In this document: one piece after another, positions 22,233 through 34,718 of the stretch
How positions within the stretch are numbered: the stretch's first letter is position 1
How the letters are laid out: every line of letters starts with the position of its first letter
Assembly: GCA_964030475.1 (NCBI GenBank)
Contig: CAXIPT010000001.1
Location: forward strand, 21,572,354 to 21,636,353
From: Tethya wilhelma
Taxonomy: Eukaryota > Porifera > Demospongiae > Tethyida > Tethyidae
Reading direction: 5' to 3'
Length of the DNA: 64,000 bases
The notes under the pieces: generated by a model
What the model was told of the DNA's origin: nothing
What the model saw: only the letters and a program-made list of their open reading frames with translations
The model's database searches: none
Translations under genes and position numbers: made by a program

Positions 22233-23240
22233 ATAGAAAGGTCGTTTGGAACTGGGACTCACATGTTTGCATTCATTTGTGATGAGAGCATTCAATGACA
22301 AGCGATATCCTTTTTTATTATTATATAATTTGCTAACTATAAGTCTGATCAAGTCCTACCCATAATAAGCAATCTAATAATGATATGATAATATGAGTAT
22401 GATCATTTCCTATATGGGAATGTTTGTGGTTTTGGATAAAACCAACCCTAGCTGTATTATCCATTTTTATCCAAAATAGGACAAATTATATTATATCATT
22501 TGAAAGCTCGTTTCATGCCAATCACAATGGTATACAATTCATTTTCAAACAAACCCTTTCTAGCAATTGTTTAAAGTATGTAGTTGGTACAAAATAAACA
22601 CCTAAAAGCACCTTGAGTATATTTGAGTGTAGGAAAGTGATATGAGAGTAAACTTGCACCATTGTATTCAGTACGATGAGAGCATTCAAACGGTATCAAT
22701 TTCGTAATGATTTGCTAAACGTAGGCCTGATTACGTCCCACCCATAATGTATGAGTATGATCATTTCCTAGTGGAATGTTTGTGGTTTTGGATAAAACCA
22801 ACTTTGTATCGTCCATTTTTGTCTGAAATAAAACAAATTATATATCATTTTAAAGCTCATTTTATGCCAATCACAATGCTCCAACTTCCATTTTCAAATA
22901 TGAACCATTTACTGGCAATAGTTAAAAGTATGTAGTCGGTACAAAAAAAAAACACATCTCAAAGCACCATGAATATATTTGAGTGTAGGAAGGTGATATA
23001 GAACTCTGACTAGCATATATACTTGCATTAACTGCGATGAGAGCATTCAAACGGTACCAATTTTGTTGTAATTTGCTAAACGTAGGCCTGATTATGTCCC
23101 ACCCATAATAAGTACTATATTATGAGTATGATCATTTCTTATGGGAGTGTTTGTGGTTTTAGATTAAACCAACCCTGTATATATGTGTATGTGATTCTCG
23201 AATTGTGTATTGAAGTTATGGTTTTTGTTTCTGTATACCA
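22233..23240. repeat. Tandem ~360-390-bp repeat, three degenerate units
   Basis: GATGAGAGCATTCAA occurs near 22279, 22675 and 23036. Each unit also holds a GAGTATGATCATTTC motif, GTTTGTGGTTTT and an AAAGCACC...TTTGAGTGTAGG motif. An inverted copy with two units lies at 63020-63480. No coding frame is present. Confidence 0.65.
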
Positions 23241-23252
23241 ATATTATTACAA

Positions 23253-25152
23253 GTAGTAAAAATTTCAAAAAATAACCAGTGTAGGAATGGGCAGTGCTGT
23301 AAAAAGTATTGGAACAAGGTATGTCTCAATTTCGGCACATGACTACTTCATTTTCATTTTGATACCTCAAGTATTGTTGTAAAATTAATGATTTGAGAAT
23401 GCTTATCAGCAACAGTATACAACAGTTTCTGCCAATCTTATCACTGGCCATGGGCTAAGCAATGGAATAAAGTATATAGATCTAGGCAGGCAGGATTAAA
23501 TTACAAGCCAAGACATGAGCACAAAAAAATGAAGTAATCATGTGCCGAAATTGAGACATACCTTGTTCCAATACTTTTTATAGCACTGCCCATTCCTACA
23601 CTGGTTATTTTTTGAAATTTTTACTACGTGTTCATTCACTTTTTTCAGCACTACAGTGTGAAGACTATTAGAGACTGGTTAGTCCTTACAAAAAGCTTGA
23701 GATAGCAGCTAGCTACATGCACAACAATGCTAGAGTAACTAATGCGCATGCGCGTTAATGCCATGTGGATAATGACCTTTGAACTTTACCCACAAGAAGA
23801 GTGCTACGTTGAAGTACATGATTTTATATACTAAATTTTAAAGCTTTCTAGTTTTTGTTTAGGCTTATTTGTGATGAAAACGAGTATCAAGGAACGTAGT
23901 TCCCTTGAAAAGGACTTACCTTTTGCTGTCAAAGTTGGCTCAACACTTTCTGGTTCTCTGGAAACCGTGTTCAAGTAAGTCAGTTGGTACGTAAGTTAGG
24001 AGAACAAAAATGTCACTATTGTGGCTTCCCTTTAGCGCTCTCTACAAGTGCCAAGTGAAGTTTCTGTGAGTTTCAGGCCCTGCATGTAGTTGGTAATATG
24101 TTGTGGAGAGTCTTTGAGCAAGTTTGAAGGCTTAACTTTGTTTTGATAGATTTTTATGGTGATACATATTTTGTATTGTGTCTATGGGACATTCGGCCCA
24201 TTCCTACTATACGTACTACCGTAGTATCATACGTACGGTAGTACGTATAGTAGGAATGGGCCGAATGTCCCATAGACACAATACAAAATGTTGATGTTTA
24301 TAAATTCTCACAGAAAGAAAGATAAGGCTTCAAATATGTTTTGAGGCCTCCTTAGGACACTCTTTTAACTCTATACACCAACAAAACTCACAGAAACTTT
24401 GCAGAGCGCTCTGAAGAGAGCGCTAGCGGGAAGCCATAACAATGCAATTTTGTTTTCTTTGTTCCTTACTTTGTGACTTACTTGAACACGATTTCCAGAC
24501 AAACAAAAAGCATTGAGCCAAATTTGACAGTATAGTGAGACTTCATTTCATCTGTAGTACGCCCTTTTACACTCGTTTGCTGACAAAAAGATATAGCAAA
24601 CAAAATCTGGGCAGCTTAGAAACTCTGTGTACAAAACACAATATTTTCTATAGCCATTTTGAAGTAGGTAAAGATCATCAATAGACCACGTGGTTTTATA
24701 ATGCGCATGCGCGTGCATTATTATAGCTACTGCTTTTTGTAGAGACTGACCAGTCTCCATGCAATGACACCTTAGTGTTGAAAAAAGTGAATGAACAAGT
24801 AGTAAAAATTTCATAAAAATGAAAAGTGTAGGAATGGGCAGTGCTCTAAAAAGCAATGAAACGAGGCAAGTCTCTGAATTTCGGCACATGACTACTTCAT
24901 TGTTTGTGCCATTAGCTAGATGCATGCATGCTGACATGTTATTTCATCCAAATCAGCCAAGTAATTGCTTAAACCATGCATTCACTCAAGTGTCAGTTTG
25001 CTCCTGGTCAGCCTGCCTACATAATTACTTGACCAGTGATAAAAAATGAAGTAGTCATGTGCCGAAATTCAGAGACTTGCCTTGTTTCATTGCTTTTTGG
25101 AGCACTGCCCATTCCTAGACTTTTCATTTTTATGAAATTTTTACTACTTGTG
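23253..25152. mobile_element. Head-to-head pair of foldback elements, ~1.9-kb imperfect palindrome
   Basis: Copy one runs 23253-24236 (hairpin at 23253-23632, distal end at about 24236) and copy two runs back in inverse orientation to 25152 (hairpin at about 24798-25152). They meet at CTACCGTAGTATCATACGTACGGTAG. The inverted duplicate near 62962-62975 lacks the pair: there ACACTACAATA runs directly into ATAATATTGGTATA. Comparison suggests a short target duplication (TTA/TGA or TA). Intact GCGCATGCGC sites lie near 23746 and 24703. Confidence 0.65.
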
Positions 25153-25413
25153 ATTGTAGTGTCAAAGCATGTAAACATTGAACTGTGCATGCACATTGTG
25201 GGTTAAAAACATTATAAATAAACTTTTACAATGGTGTGCTCATTGTGACATTAGTACCAGTCAGCACTGAAAATATCTTTCCATAGTTCACCTGTGTATA
25301 ACACAAACAATTTTTTTTTTTTTTTTTTTGTCACACTCTATTGAGCTACACATGCAAGCAGTTTGTTTTTTGTCTAGAATTAAAGCTCTTTGTTCAAATG
25401 TGTAAATATTGAT
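25153..25413. other. 3' flank of the Y-type fragment
   Basis: It matches the reverse complement of 62646-62960, including CATTGTGACATTAGTACCAGT and the poly-T tract at 25310-25329. No gene is seen. Confidence 0.55.
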
Positions 25414-26026
25414 TCAGTGCTTTTGTGGTACAAGAGGAGGGTATTCATCCATGTGATCCAGTCGATAAGGTACAGGATCCTGGGGTTGAGTGGAGTCAGC
25501 TTTTCTGGTGGTGATCAATTTAATATGATCAAATATCTCTTTCAGTTTTAGTAGACATTGTTGAGGTATCACAAATGATAAGATTAGTCCAAATCCAAAC
25601 ACCAATGGAACTGCTCCAGCTGCATTGACTAGAATATGGATCAAGAAAAAGTGACCATGTTCGAAATATTGAAGATATTTGTAATCAAATTCAAAAAAAA
25701 AAAATTGCTGCTAAATTAGAAAATAGTATTATGTCAGTTATATTGTGAAGTTGACTTTTGTACGGTCTTGTGATGGCAACACAGGCAGTCATTCCAATTA
25801 GAACAACTCCAGTGACTGAAAATGACACAGGAGAAACAGCATTTGTAAAAATAAAGCTGTGATTGACAAGTCTCAGAAGTAAGTAAAGAGTAGCAAAGTA
25901 GCGGTAGTCTCGAGGCTGGAGCTTGTAACAACCATGGAATGAGTCCATGAAGATGTGTAGTGTAAGACAGCGAAGATTACAATAGTTCAAAAGCTTGTGG
26001 AAACAGTGACAAGGATAGAGACAGAG
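25414..26026 (-). pseudogene. Membrane-family C-terminal fragment cut by a LINE
   Basis: It corresponds to the last third of the gene at 61092-62645 (SFSVTGVVLIGMTACVAITR, PLVFGFGLILSFVIPQQ, then a tail reading EYPPLVPQKH). A poly-A expansion near 25693-25704 breaks the frame. At 26026/26027, inside the YPCRCFHKLLN region, family similarity ends and LINE ORF1-like sequence begins on the other strand, so the 5' two-thirds are missing. Confidence 0.75.
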
Positions 26027-26141
26027 AATACAACATTCTGGAACATGTCAAAGAACGGTAGAGCTAAAACAGCAGAGAACAGCAGAGCTAAAGCAAACAT
26101 TTGTGACTTATGCTGTGGACAAGTCAAAGCAGATGAGGACT
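26027..26141 (+). mobile_element. LINE 5' fragment with start of a PHD-type ORF1
   Basis: ATG at 26045 opens a frame with MSKNGRAKTAENSRAK then ICDLCCGQVKADED, parallel to LCDLCCGSIEPSQD in ORF1 of the LINE at 36941. It is cut at the N at 26142, so only about 32 codons remain. It belongs to a related but not identical LINE copy. Confidence 0.6.
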
Positions 26142-26142
26142 N

Positions 26143-29100
26143 GTTCTAGTGTTCGGGCATCTCAAAGCAACATTTGGACCACCTGGTGAGACAGCATTTG
26201 CATGCCTAAATGTTAACCCCAGTTGGGCACACACACTACGCTGCCAGTCAGCACTGACTGGGTTGTAACTGAATGGCCACACACCTAGTCTGTTGGGCTC
26301 GTAATCTTCTCTAGTGCAAACTCTCTTACAGTCACTGTTTTGGTGAGAGTCTGGGCAGTTACGCTTCCTACCAGCTATCTGATCAGTGGCCAACTTTACA
26401 ATTTTTCTAGCCTTTGATGCTAGGACCATGCTATCAGCATTGATTTCCAGTTTACGCTTTCTACCACATTTAGACTGGGGTGGTATGGGGTACTGTGGTA
26501 GATCGTTTCTAAACTTTTCTCTCAGCCTGTTCACTTCACGGATGCCCTGCTCACTAACACTGATGGAACTGGGGTGGAATGCTGAGAGATAGAGGCCTGT
26601 CAAGGATTTAACCCGTGACAATGCTACATATGCCATTCCAGGACTGAAAACATCCTCAGAGAGGTCCACTATGGCACATTCTAAAGACAGGCCTTGACAT
26701 TTGTGGATAGTAATAGCATATGCCAAAATGAGGGGAAACTGCTTTCTGAACACAAAGAACTTGTTCATGACCATAAACCTACTTTTCACCCTCTCAACAT
26801 CGTACACTCTATCAATTCTATCAAATTTGACAGACACTGAGTTTGTGGACACTTTTGTTACTGTACCAATGGCACCATTTACCAGCCCGACTTTAGTATC
26901 AATGTTACGACGGAGCATAACACGAGCACCTACAGCAATATGCAATGTAGCTTCTAGACCGGCTGTCATGTTACAGTCTTTGTTGAGCTTTTCCAAATGC
27001 TCGGTAGCCTTCTTAGTCCACTTACGTGTACTTGATGTCTGATCAATATCATCAGTACACTGCAATGCCACAACTTTAGATGGAAGGCTACAGAGCATTT
27101 GCTGGTTCAACTCATCACAAGCTTTTCTAGTGGGGAACAAACACACAGGGGTTTGGCCAGATTTTTCTAGCTCATGAATCTTGTTGACAATTGGAACATT
27201 GATCACTCGACCCTTCAACACGTCAAGTGTTGTACTTGTGGGAAACCCACATCTTACAGATTGTAACAGTTCACTGTATTGAACATCGTTTCTTTGACGC
27301 TCATTTACGGTCAACTCATCATACACAACTGTGTCCCTCCATATGTTCACAGAGGTTGCACAGCCTAGCCGAAGTGTGAGGGATTTCTGTGCTACTCTTT
27401 CAAACACAGGATTACCATTTACTGGCTGCAATTGGAGCACATCTCCAAAGAATAGCATGGTCTTCCCACCAAACCACTGGTCACTGCCAAACAGTTCCTC
27501 CAATCGTAAATGAATGTAGGCTAAATTGAGAGAGGAAACCATGGAAATCTCATCTACAACAAAAGCCTTGGTGTTTTTAAGGGTGGTCTTAAGGAGTTTG
27601 TGGAGGTCTTTTGACAGAGGCCAGTATCCTGCTGTTTTACCCTCATGCTCAACAGGAAGCCTAAAGAGACGGTGTACAGTTACACCACCAACATTGAAAG
27701 CAGCTAAACCAGTAGGTGCTGCAATTGCACAAGTACGTTCAGTTTCGGGCCACAATGACATAATCATTTGCTTGATAGTTTGGATGAGGAATGACTTCCC
27801 TGTCCCCCCAACACCACTAATGAACATGTGGAGTGGTTTCAAGTCACAATGACATTGGTCATTTTCATGTCTTTTCAAATGCACAAAGTGGGCTTTCACA
27901 TTTTCATACACACGTCTTTGATCACAATTGAGCATAGCAACTGCTGATTCTAAATCAATTGTGCTATCACTGGTATCTACAATGTCATCAATGACTGACT
28001 TTGCTTCTCCTTCTACCTGAGGACCATCAACCTCGGCACTTGGCTTTTCATCATTTGTTCTGGCTTTGTTTATCTCTTTTGTCTTAGACTGTGCCCTAAG
28101 CACCTTTTGCAGCTTTTCATGGTGCAGGGAACTGCTTGAATTTTCTAGCCTGTGAAACGCTTCCTCAGCAGTTTCACCAGGGAGAAGCAAAGTGCTTTCA
28201 TCTCTGAAAGGGACAAAGAGAAGAATGAGGGAATAGAAATAGTCTTCTCTCTGGTCTTCCCTTTCAGGATCAAACAGTTTGTGATTGGGCAAGCGGGGTT
28301 TGGTCAATCTCCTGTAATTTCGTTGACCACTTTTGTCCCGGCTTGTCCAATCAATAGACTTCACAAAGTCATACAAACACATATCGTCAAGTTCCTGAGG
28401 TCTCTCAGGGTAATAATTCTCAACCAGACAAGGCTCAAATATGTTGTCTGAGTCGGGGTCACTACTAGCTAGTCTCTCAAGCTCTTTGTGGCTCTTAAGT
28501 CTGTGACTACGCTTGCTAGGTAGAGAAACATCAACGTATTTGACACTACAAGACTTTTCATTCAAGTGGTCACCAAGGACAAGGTCAGCAGCCTCATAGA
28601 GACCACACTCACGGAACCTTAGGCTCCTCAGACCAAAGCTGAACAACTGGGAATAGATAGACTTTTGGCTTCCTATTTCATTCCACACATCCTGCAAATT
28701 GCTACGTTCAGCTTTTGTCACATAGCCACTAACATAGTGGGCTAGAGCTAGTGAATCTTCAGCAACAAACTGAATATCCACATTAGCCTTCCAGAGGTAC
28801 AGCAAGAGGGGATTATAGTCATTGACACGTACCTCAGTTTCAGATCTGACTAGCTCATAGATCTTGCTACGAGACTTGAGGCTCTTTTCTACTGGATTGA
28901 TACGTGCACACTCAGTGGCTGGCCTAGGAAAGCCAAATTTACACACAGTCATAAAGGTGTTGCCAGCAAGCTTTCGCCTTCTACGACAATAATTGCTACA
29001 CTTGTGCATTTGGTATCGTGTAACAAGTCGGTGCAGTTCAGGATTGGATTTCTCGTCAGGAATGTGACAAGTGATTCGATCCTGGATAAAGGCAAGTACA

Positions 29101-32100
29101 TCATCGGGATCATCCTCCCCAATCACAGGAGCACCTTCTATCCACAACAACACATGATAGTGAGGTGCTCCCCTGGCTTGGTACTCTTTCTTCCAGTAGT
29201 ACTGAGCTACTTGGCCCAATACTTGTCCTTTCACAAGGACTGTCTGGAAGAAAGCATGGAATTTGTTGCTAAACTGACGAGAAACAGACACTGGATCTTC
29301 AGTACAGAGTTTCCCAATGTTACAATTGGAGCTAGATGGAATGCCATTTACTCTTTTGAGGTAATCACTGATATCTGAAGATTCATACTCTGCACAACTA
29401 AATGTGAGAAACAGAGTGGGGGGGCCAACCTCACGGATAATGCACTTTAGTTCACTCTGGCGAAGAAACCAGTAGTGCTTTGTACCACGCACACTTTGAA
29501 GCATGGTGGACAAATTTGCTTCAAGCTGTTCGTCACTTGAGTTTACTTGTGACAGCAGCCGTGATACGGTCACTGCCTGTCGCCTGGTACTTTTCAACAT
29601 ATTGTAAATACCAGCCGAGAGCTCTCTAAGCTCTTTTTGCCACAGCAGGTAAAACACATACTGGGCATTTTTTCGAAATCGAGAATCTTTGTTCAAGAGC
29701 CTACTTTTGGCATACTCAGCATGGGAAATCTTTTTCTCACGCTGATGATTCTGGCCAAAAGCACCATTGGGAAACAGAGTGGGAAAACAAAGCAAGTCAA
29801 GGTGGCTCTGTCTGTTATCAATGGGATACTCTTTCACACTCAGCATCTTATACTGATCAATGTCAGAGTGTGGAGGAAGCCTGTTGTCAAGGTTACGCAC
29901 TGTGTATGCTTGAAGGCCAGCAATATCATCTTCATTAGCTCTTTCAAGCATGGTGCTAGTAGCACTGTTTGCAACTTCAACTACCTGCCGACTAGTTTCA
30001 TCAACGGCATCATCTTGCACATCCTGGTAAAGCCAATTGATGTGCTTGAGCTTGTCTACTGCTGACCTAAGTTTGTCAACATCAACTAGACTACGCCACA
30101 CAACCTTGTTTTTAGTTGGCCTGCCATTTACAAGTATGTAGAGCTCAGGATCAGCCAATCGTTTTGATAACTTGGCCCGGTCAAGTGTTTCAATTGTTTT
30201 TTTCAGAGGCAGTGGAAGGAAGAACATTGTTCCTTTGCATGCTTTCAAAGAGTTGTACGTTGGCACTTTTTTTGTGTAAGTACCAAGACGTACAACAGTT
30301 TGATAACACTTGGCAAGCTGAATCAGCTGTGTACTCAAAGGATCTAGCTGCTGCAATTCTGGTGGGAAAGGGACTGTCTCTAAACCATTCAAAACACAGC
30401 GATTGGGCAACACATTCTTTTGTATGTTGGGCTTGCAATAAGTGCACAGGTAATGTTGCTCATTTAGAGCATTTGGATTCCTATCAACCACAAAATCCTT
30501 CAACCTATGCCACACATCACTAGACAACTTGTCGTCAGACAGACTGACTTTACGAACATTCTTCCTCTGACATAAGCGCTCACAGCTCATGCAGGGGATA
30601 TCGGCATAGTCTTCCCGCTCCTTCTCAAACTTTGCTACCACAGCAGCATGTTCAAGGAGGAGTGGGGTCTCAATATCAGTCTGTCTGAACTTTGGGGCAG
30701 TCTCTGACACACCCTGGATGTAACCATCATCAGTTTCATCATCTTTTGAGGTGAGAAGCTTGTGGAGGCTAATGCTGTGGGTGAGCTCAACAAGTTTGCT
30801 TACATCAGCATTGCACAATGCCATGTCTAGCTCTTTAATTAGCAAATGGCTTCTGATTGCACCATAAACCTCTTTCAACATTTGATGCAGGAGGGGATAA
30901 TGCACAGAACCACTTCTCAGAATACGGAGTTTACTGGTACACTCACTCTCATCACCATGGCATACTAATGGATGACCAAGCTTTGGAGTGGTAATAGGGA
31001 CACCTGCATCCTGTTTAAACCCAGTGGTATTATGCCCATGATAATAGGGGCACTCACTGTCAAGCTCATCAAGCTGGTGCCTAACCTCATTGATGGGGTT
31101 AGTAAAGATATCTCTGAGTGACACAATGCTCTTGAGCTCATCGTCACTCAGAAACTTGCACTCTTGTGTGCATTTCCAGTGTGCACAAGGTGAATTGGGG
31201 TTAGGCTTGGGTTTATTTTTCTCTAGTGGACAAAGAGCCTTTTCGGCTACAATGCACACACCATATCTAGTGATAGGAATACACTTTCTCTTTACAGATT
31301 GATAGGCTGCATCATAGAAATAAGGCTCAGTGGAGGCATGGTGCACTCCCTCACCCAGGTCCTTCCTATCATTAATTGTATAGGCTGCAATGCGCCTACA
31401 AGCACCCAGTAAACTACCAGCTTGAGTGCGGCGAGTCTGAAATGCCTTTGCTAGTAATTTAGAGGCTGCAATTTTACAAACAGTTTTGACTAACAATTTG
31501 GAGGACAGTTTCTTACACATTGAACCCTGCACTTCACAAAGAGAGTTGATAAGCTCGGCACTATGTGACTGTAAATTGACCTGGAGGTTTTTCAAAATTG
31601 CTTCTCTGCTCACACCACGTAGTTCATAAAGAGCATATCTATTCTTGCGCTGAGCACGAATGAGGTGCTGCTTTCTTTGATAGTACATGGCTTTCTTCAT
31701 TGAGTTATTACCATACCATTTTCTTGCTCTAAATTTAGCGGCCTCTCTGCAAGCCGTCTTTCTTTGTGTGTACATCTTTTTCTTTCTTGTGCTAGCTGCC
31801 ATTCTGCTTGCAGGCTTGCTTCTCTCATACATATTTTTCATTCTAATGCTAGCTGCCATTCTGCAAGCAGGCTTGTTTCTCTCATACATATTTTTCTTTC
31901 TAATGCTAGCTGCCATTCTGCAAGCAGGCTTGTTTCTCTCATACATATTTTTCTTTCTAATGCTAGCTGCCATTCTGCAAGCAGGCTTGTTTCTCTCATA
32001 CATAATTTTCATTCTAATGCTAGCTGCCATTCTGCAAGCAGGCTTGTTTGTATTGTACAAGCTTTTCATTCTAAGCCTTGAGGCCTCTTGGCAAACTTCT

Positions 32101-32375
32101 TTGTTTGCCTCATAAAATTTCTGAGTTTTTTTTCTGGAAGACTCTCTACTTTTTGGTAAATCTTTGAAATAGTTTTTACGTGATGAACATTGAGAGCCAT
32201 ACTTTAGTTTTTCTGGTCTATCGTGTTTTGCATTCACATAGTTTTCAATGCTTCGAGCCTTTTCTTTTTCAAGATTGTCACAATAGTACTCTCTTTGTGT
32301 AGTTAATGCCTTTTCCTTGTTAGCAAGATAATACTGTTTGCGCTTGTATCGTTGTTGGTACTTTTTTGAAGGCAT
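26143..32375 (-). CDS. Helitron Rep/helicase polyprotein (3' end cut at N)
   Basis: An uninterrupted frame of about 2,080 codons starts at ATG 32375. Residues about 1-260 are very basic and contain five near-identical 19-residue repeats (KPACRMAASIRMKNMYERN type, about residues 105-200). A HUH nuclease motif (APHYHVLLW) lies near residue 1077 and a tyrosine motif (YVSGYVTKAE) near 1215. A PIF1/RecD-like helicase follows, with Walker A GVGGTGKS near 1525, Walker B DEIS near 1610, and late motifs ITIHKCQG and YVALSRVKS. This is the Rep-Hel protein of rolling-circle Helitron transposons, which nicks and copies single strands. The frame runs into the N at 26142 right after SPGGPNVALRCPNTR, where Helitron proteins often continue into an OTU-like domain, so the C-terminus is probably incomplete. 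The lack of stops over 6.2 kb suggests recent activity. Confidence 0.9.
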
Positions 32376-33060
32376 GGCAAAATACTAAATTATATGCTAT
32401 ACAATTTAATAATATGGGATACACAAAACACACAGTGCTATAGAGGAACAAATTGAATGCTAAACTAGAACAATTTTTACACAGTTACGGTTATGGGATA
32501 TACATTACGAACAAATAACTTTTTACACAAAATTTTTACAGTTACAGTTACACAATCAGTATAATAAAGGAGAGACAGACAAACAGGAAACAAACAACAC
32601 ACTAGCTGAACTACGGTGACAAAAGACGACACAAAATTAACTTATCTCGTAGATTTAGCTGCCAAGACTTCAGGTGTACAGCAGTGGAACTCGCTCAGTT
32701 GGCACAAAACTGCGAGACTCAGGTTTAGCCTAACACTGCTCACGAAAAAGAGAAATTGCCACAGGCTCGGGAACGAAAAAGACCGCCAGAAAGTCGGAGG
32801 CTCAGTGCGCCGGCACGGTTGACACTTAGCGTCAGGAACTGCTCAACAAAACCGGCTGAAGAGAACGCAAAGATACAACTGTCAATGATTCACCAAAACT
32901 GCTCAGTGAAACTGGTCGCTAACTCATAGCAAACTGGTTTTTACCAGATCTGAGCTGATTGAATCCAGTCAAAACCAGTCCACTGTACACGTGTATATTT
33001 TATAGCATGATTGACCATGCACGATCTTTACCTAAGTCTTCGACGACCTTTACCGGAGGC
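32376..33060. other. Probable Helitron 5' leader
   Basis: It is GC-richer than its surroundings, especially 32600-32830, and sits directly upstream of the Helitron start. I could not fix the 5' terminus (expected TC). The 68-codon plus ORF at 32616 has no recognisable features. Confidence 0.4.
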
Positions 33061-33109
33061 CATGCACTTGACTTAAAGTATGCAAATTTATATTGTGTTC
33101 TCGTTTACT

Positions 33110-33775
33110 AGCCATCTAGTTCTTAGCTATCTCTAGTTATGTAGTTAGCGAGTATCAAGGAATATACTACCTCCTATATACAGTACTATCCCCCATCAAA
33201 AGCAGCAAGAAGCTATTTTGTTTTTCTGGAAATCGCTTTCAAGTAAGTCAGTTAGGAAGTAAGTACGTACGTACGTACGTACGTAAGTACGTTAGAGAAC
33301 AAAAATGGCACTATTGTGGCTTCCCACTATCGCTCTCCACGAGTGCTGAGGAAGTTTTTGTGAGCTTTACTCTTTGCATGCAGTTGGTAATCTACCAGAA
33401 AGAGCATCTGAGAGGCTTACGAGGTTTGATTTTGTTTGGCTAGATTTTTATGGTGGCCAACATTTTGTATTGTGTCTATGGGACAGACGGCCCATTCCTA
33501 CTATACGTACTACCGTACGTATGATACTTTTTACAGCACTGCCCGTTCCTACACTGCTTATTTTTTGAAAATTTTTACTACTTGTTCATTCACTTTTTTC
33601 AACACTACAGTGAGGAGACTATCAGAGACTGTTTAGTCCCTACAAAAAACTTGAGTTATCTGAGTAGAAGCTACATTGTCTGCTAAAGCAGCTAATGCGC
33701 ATGCGCATTAAAATGCCACGTGGATAATTAATGACCTTTGAACCGTACAGGAAAATGGCTACATTAATTTTGATT
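33110..33775 (+). mobile_element. Rearranged foldback-family elements
   Basis: Bases 33110-33525 are the internal and distal part, including the (GTAC/TACG)n tract near 33263-33290 and the end GTACCGTACGTATGATAC or close to it. Directly abutting, 33526-33775 carries one hairpin arm (GCACTGCCCGTTCCTACACTG) and the internal part with AATGCGCATGCGCATT near 33695. The order differs from other copies, so this is a chimera of two insertions. Confidence 0.6.
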
Positions 33776-33869
33776 GTTTATGCTTTGTGATAAAAAACAA
33801 AACAAAACAAAAATATCCTTCTCTATCATTGTGTCTTACAGTAATCAGTTTAACGAACTAGTGGTGTAA

Positions 33870-34015
33870 ATCACTCCCTTGTTGGAGTTGTTCCATTAGC
33901 CTATGGATTTGGACTATAATCCTATCACTTGTAATACCTCAACAATGTCTATTTAAAGAGAGATCAAGTTTGATCATAATTATGAAATTGATCATCACTA
34001 GAAAGAGTTGCTCAA
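33870..34015 (+). pseudogene. Membrane-family C-terminal remnant
   Basis: The sequence encodes, with stops, GVVPLAYGFGL, then CTATCACTTGTAATACCTCAACAATGTCT and ATGAAATTGATCATCACTAGAAA, the family's last membrane segment and start of the tail. Only about 145 bases are recognisable. Confidence 0.65.
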
Positions 34016-34718
34016 GGGGTACCAAGGGGGACTAAAATCCTTTCTTGAACTTTCCTCAACAGGTTTTACTAAGTGAGTGTGGACTAGCATTTTAAAAAGT
34101 ACTTTTTCTTACTAAAATGAGGAGTCAATCTGTCAAGGAAAGTGTGGTTCATGGCTGTCATGCTTAGAAAACTCGCTGTGTGGACATCAAGAATTTCCAG
34201 CTGACAAATTATTGTACCTCTTATCAAAAAATGTATTCAACACACACAACCATTTTCATCATACAGGAGATACAAACAAAATAACTACATATCATAACAG
34301 TCTTATACACAGAACACAATGCCTGATTCGCTATTTAAAGATGAATGAAATTCTCAAGTTGTTACAATAATCAGCAAAAAAAGTCCCAAAACACAAACAT
34401 TTGTGTGCCTGCATGCCAAGCAGTAATATGATACCACTGCAATAAAAACTGAAGACCACCCAAATGTAGGATCAAATAATGCATGAAAGCAAACAGATGG
34501 GCTTCAATTTTGTCAACAAATAAATATTCACACAAGTAGAAAATAAGTACACTTATTTATTAAGAAGTGCTACATGTACATTGTACTAAAAAGCTGGAGA
34601 ACTTAACCCCGTTTCAAATTCCTTTAATGTGAAGGATATTCCATTTAAACACTTGGGCCACACGGAGTAATAAGTGCGTTAAAGAAGACAAAAGGATTTG
34701 TTTACGCAAAGAAAAACA
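34016..34718. other. Upstream region of the 34719 gene
   Basis: No gene is seen. Bases 34484-34525 (AAAGCAAACAGATGGGCTTCAATTTTG, split here for length: AAAGCAAACAGATG then GGCTTCAATTTTG) resemble sequences upstream of two other family members, near 41418 and 51250. This is a candidate shared promoter element. Confidence 0.4.
34484..34525 (+). promoter_or_regulatory. Upstream element shared by three family members
   Basis: A GAAAGCAAA...GGCTTCAATTTTG..AACAAA string lies about 200-360 bases before the start codon here. It recurs at about 41415-41455 and 51245-51290 (as AGTGCTTCAATTTTG and AGGGCTTCAATTCTG). Conservation in otherwise diverged upstream DNA suggests common control. No factor is identified. 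Confidence 0.35.

Noticed and set aside
24548..25049. Opposing ORFs of 129 and 76 codons
   Set aside because: They lie within the foldback element hairpin and have no counterpart frame in other copies.
31790..32060. CRISPR-like direct repeats
   Set aside because: The ~57-base periodic repeats lie within one continuous coding frame with no unique spacers, in eukaryotic DNA.
31687..32115. Plus-strand Leu/Ile-rich repeat ORFs that look like membrane proteins
   Set aside because: They are antisense to the Lys/Met-rich repeats of the Helitron protein; the hydrophobicity is a by-product of the complementary codons.
33263..33295. GTAC/TACG run as a possible origin or protein-binding array
   Set aside because: A short simple repeat inside a transposon copy; nothing supports a function.
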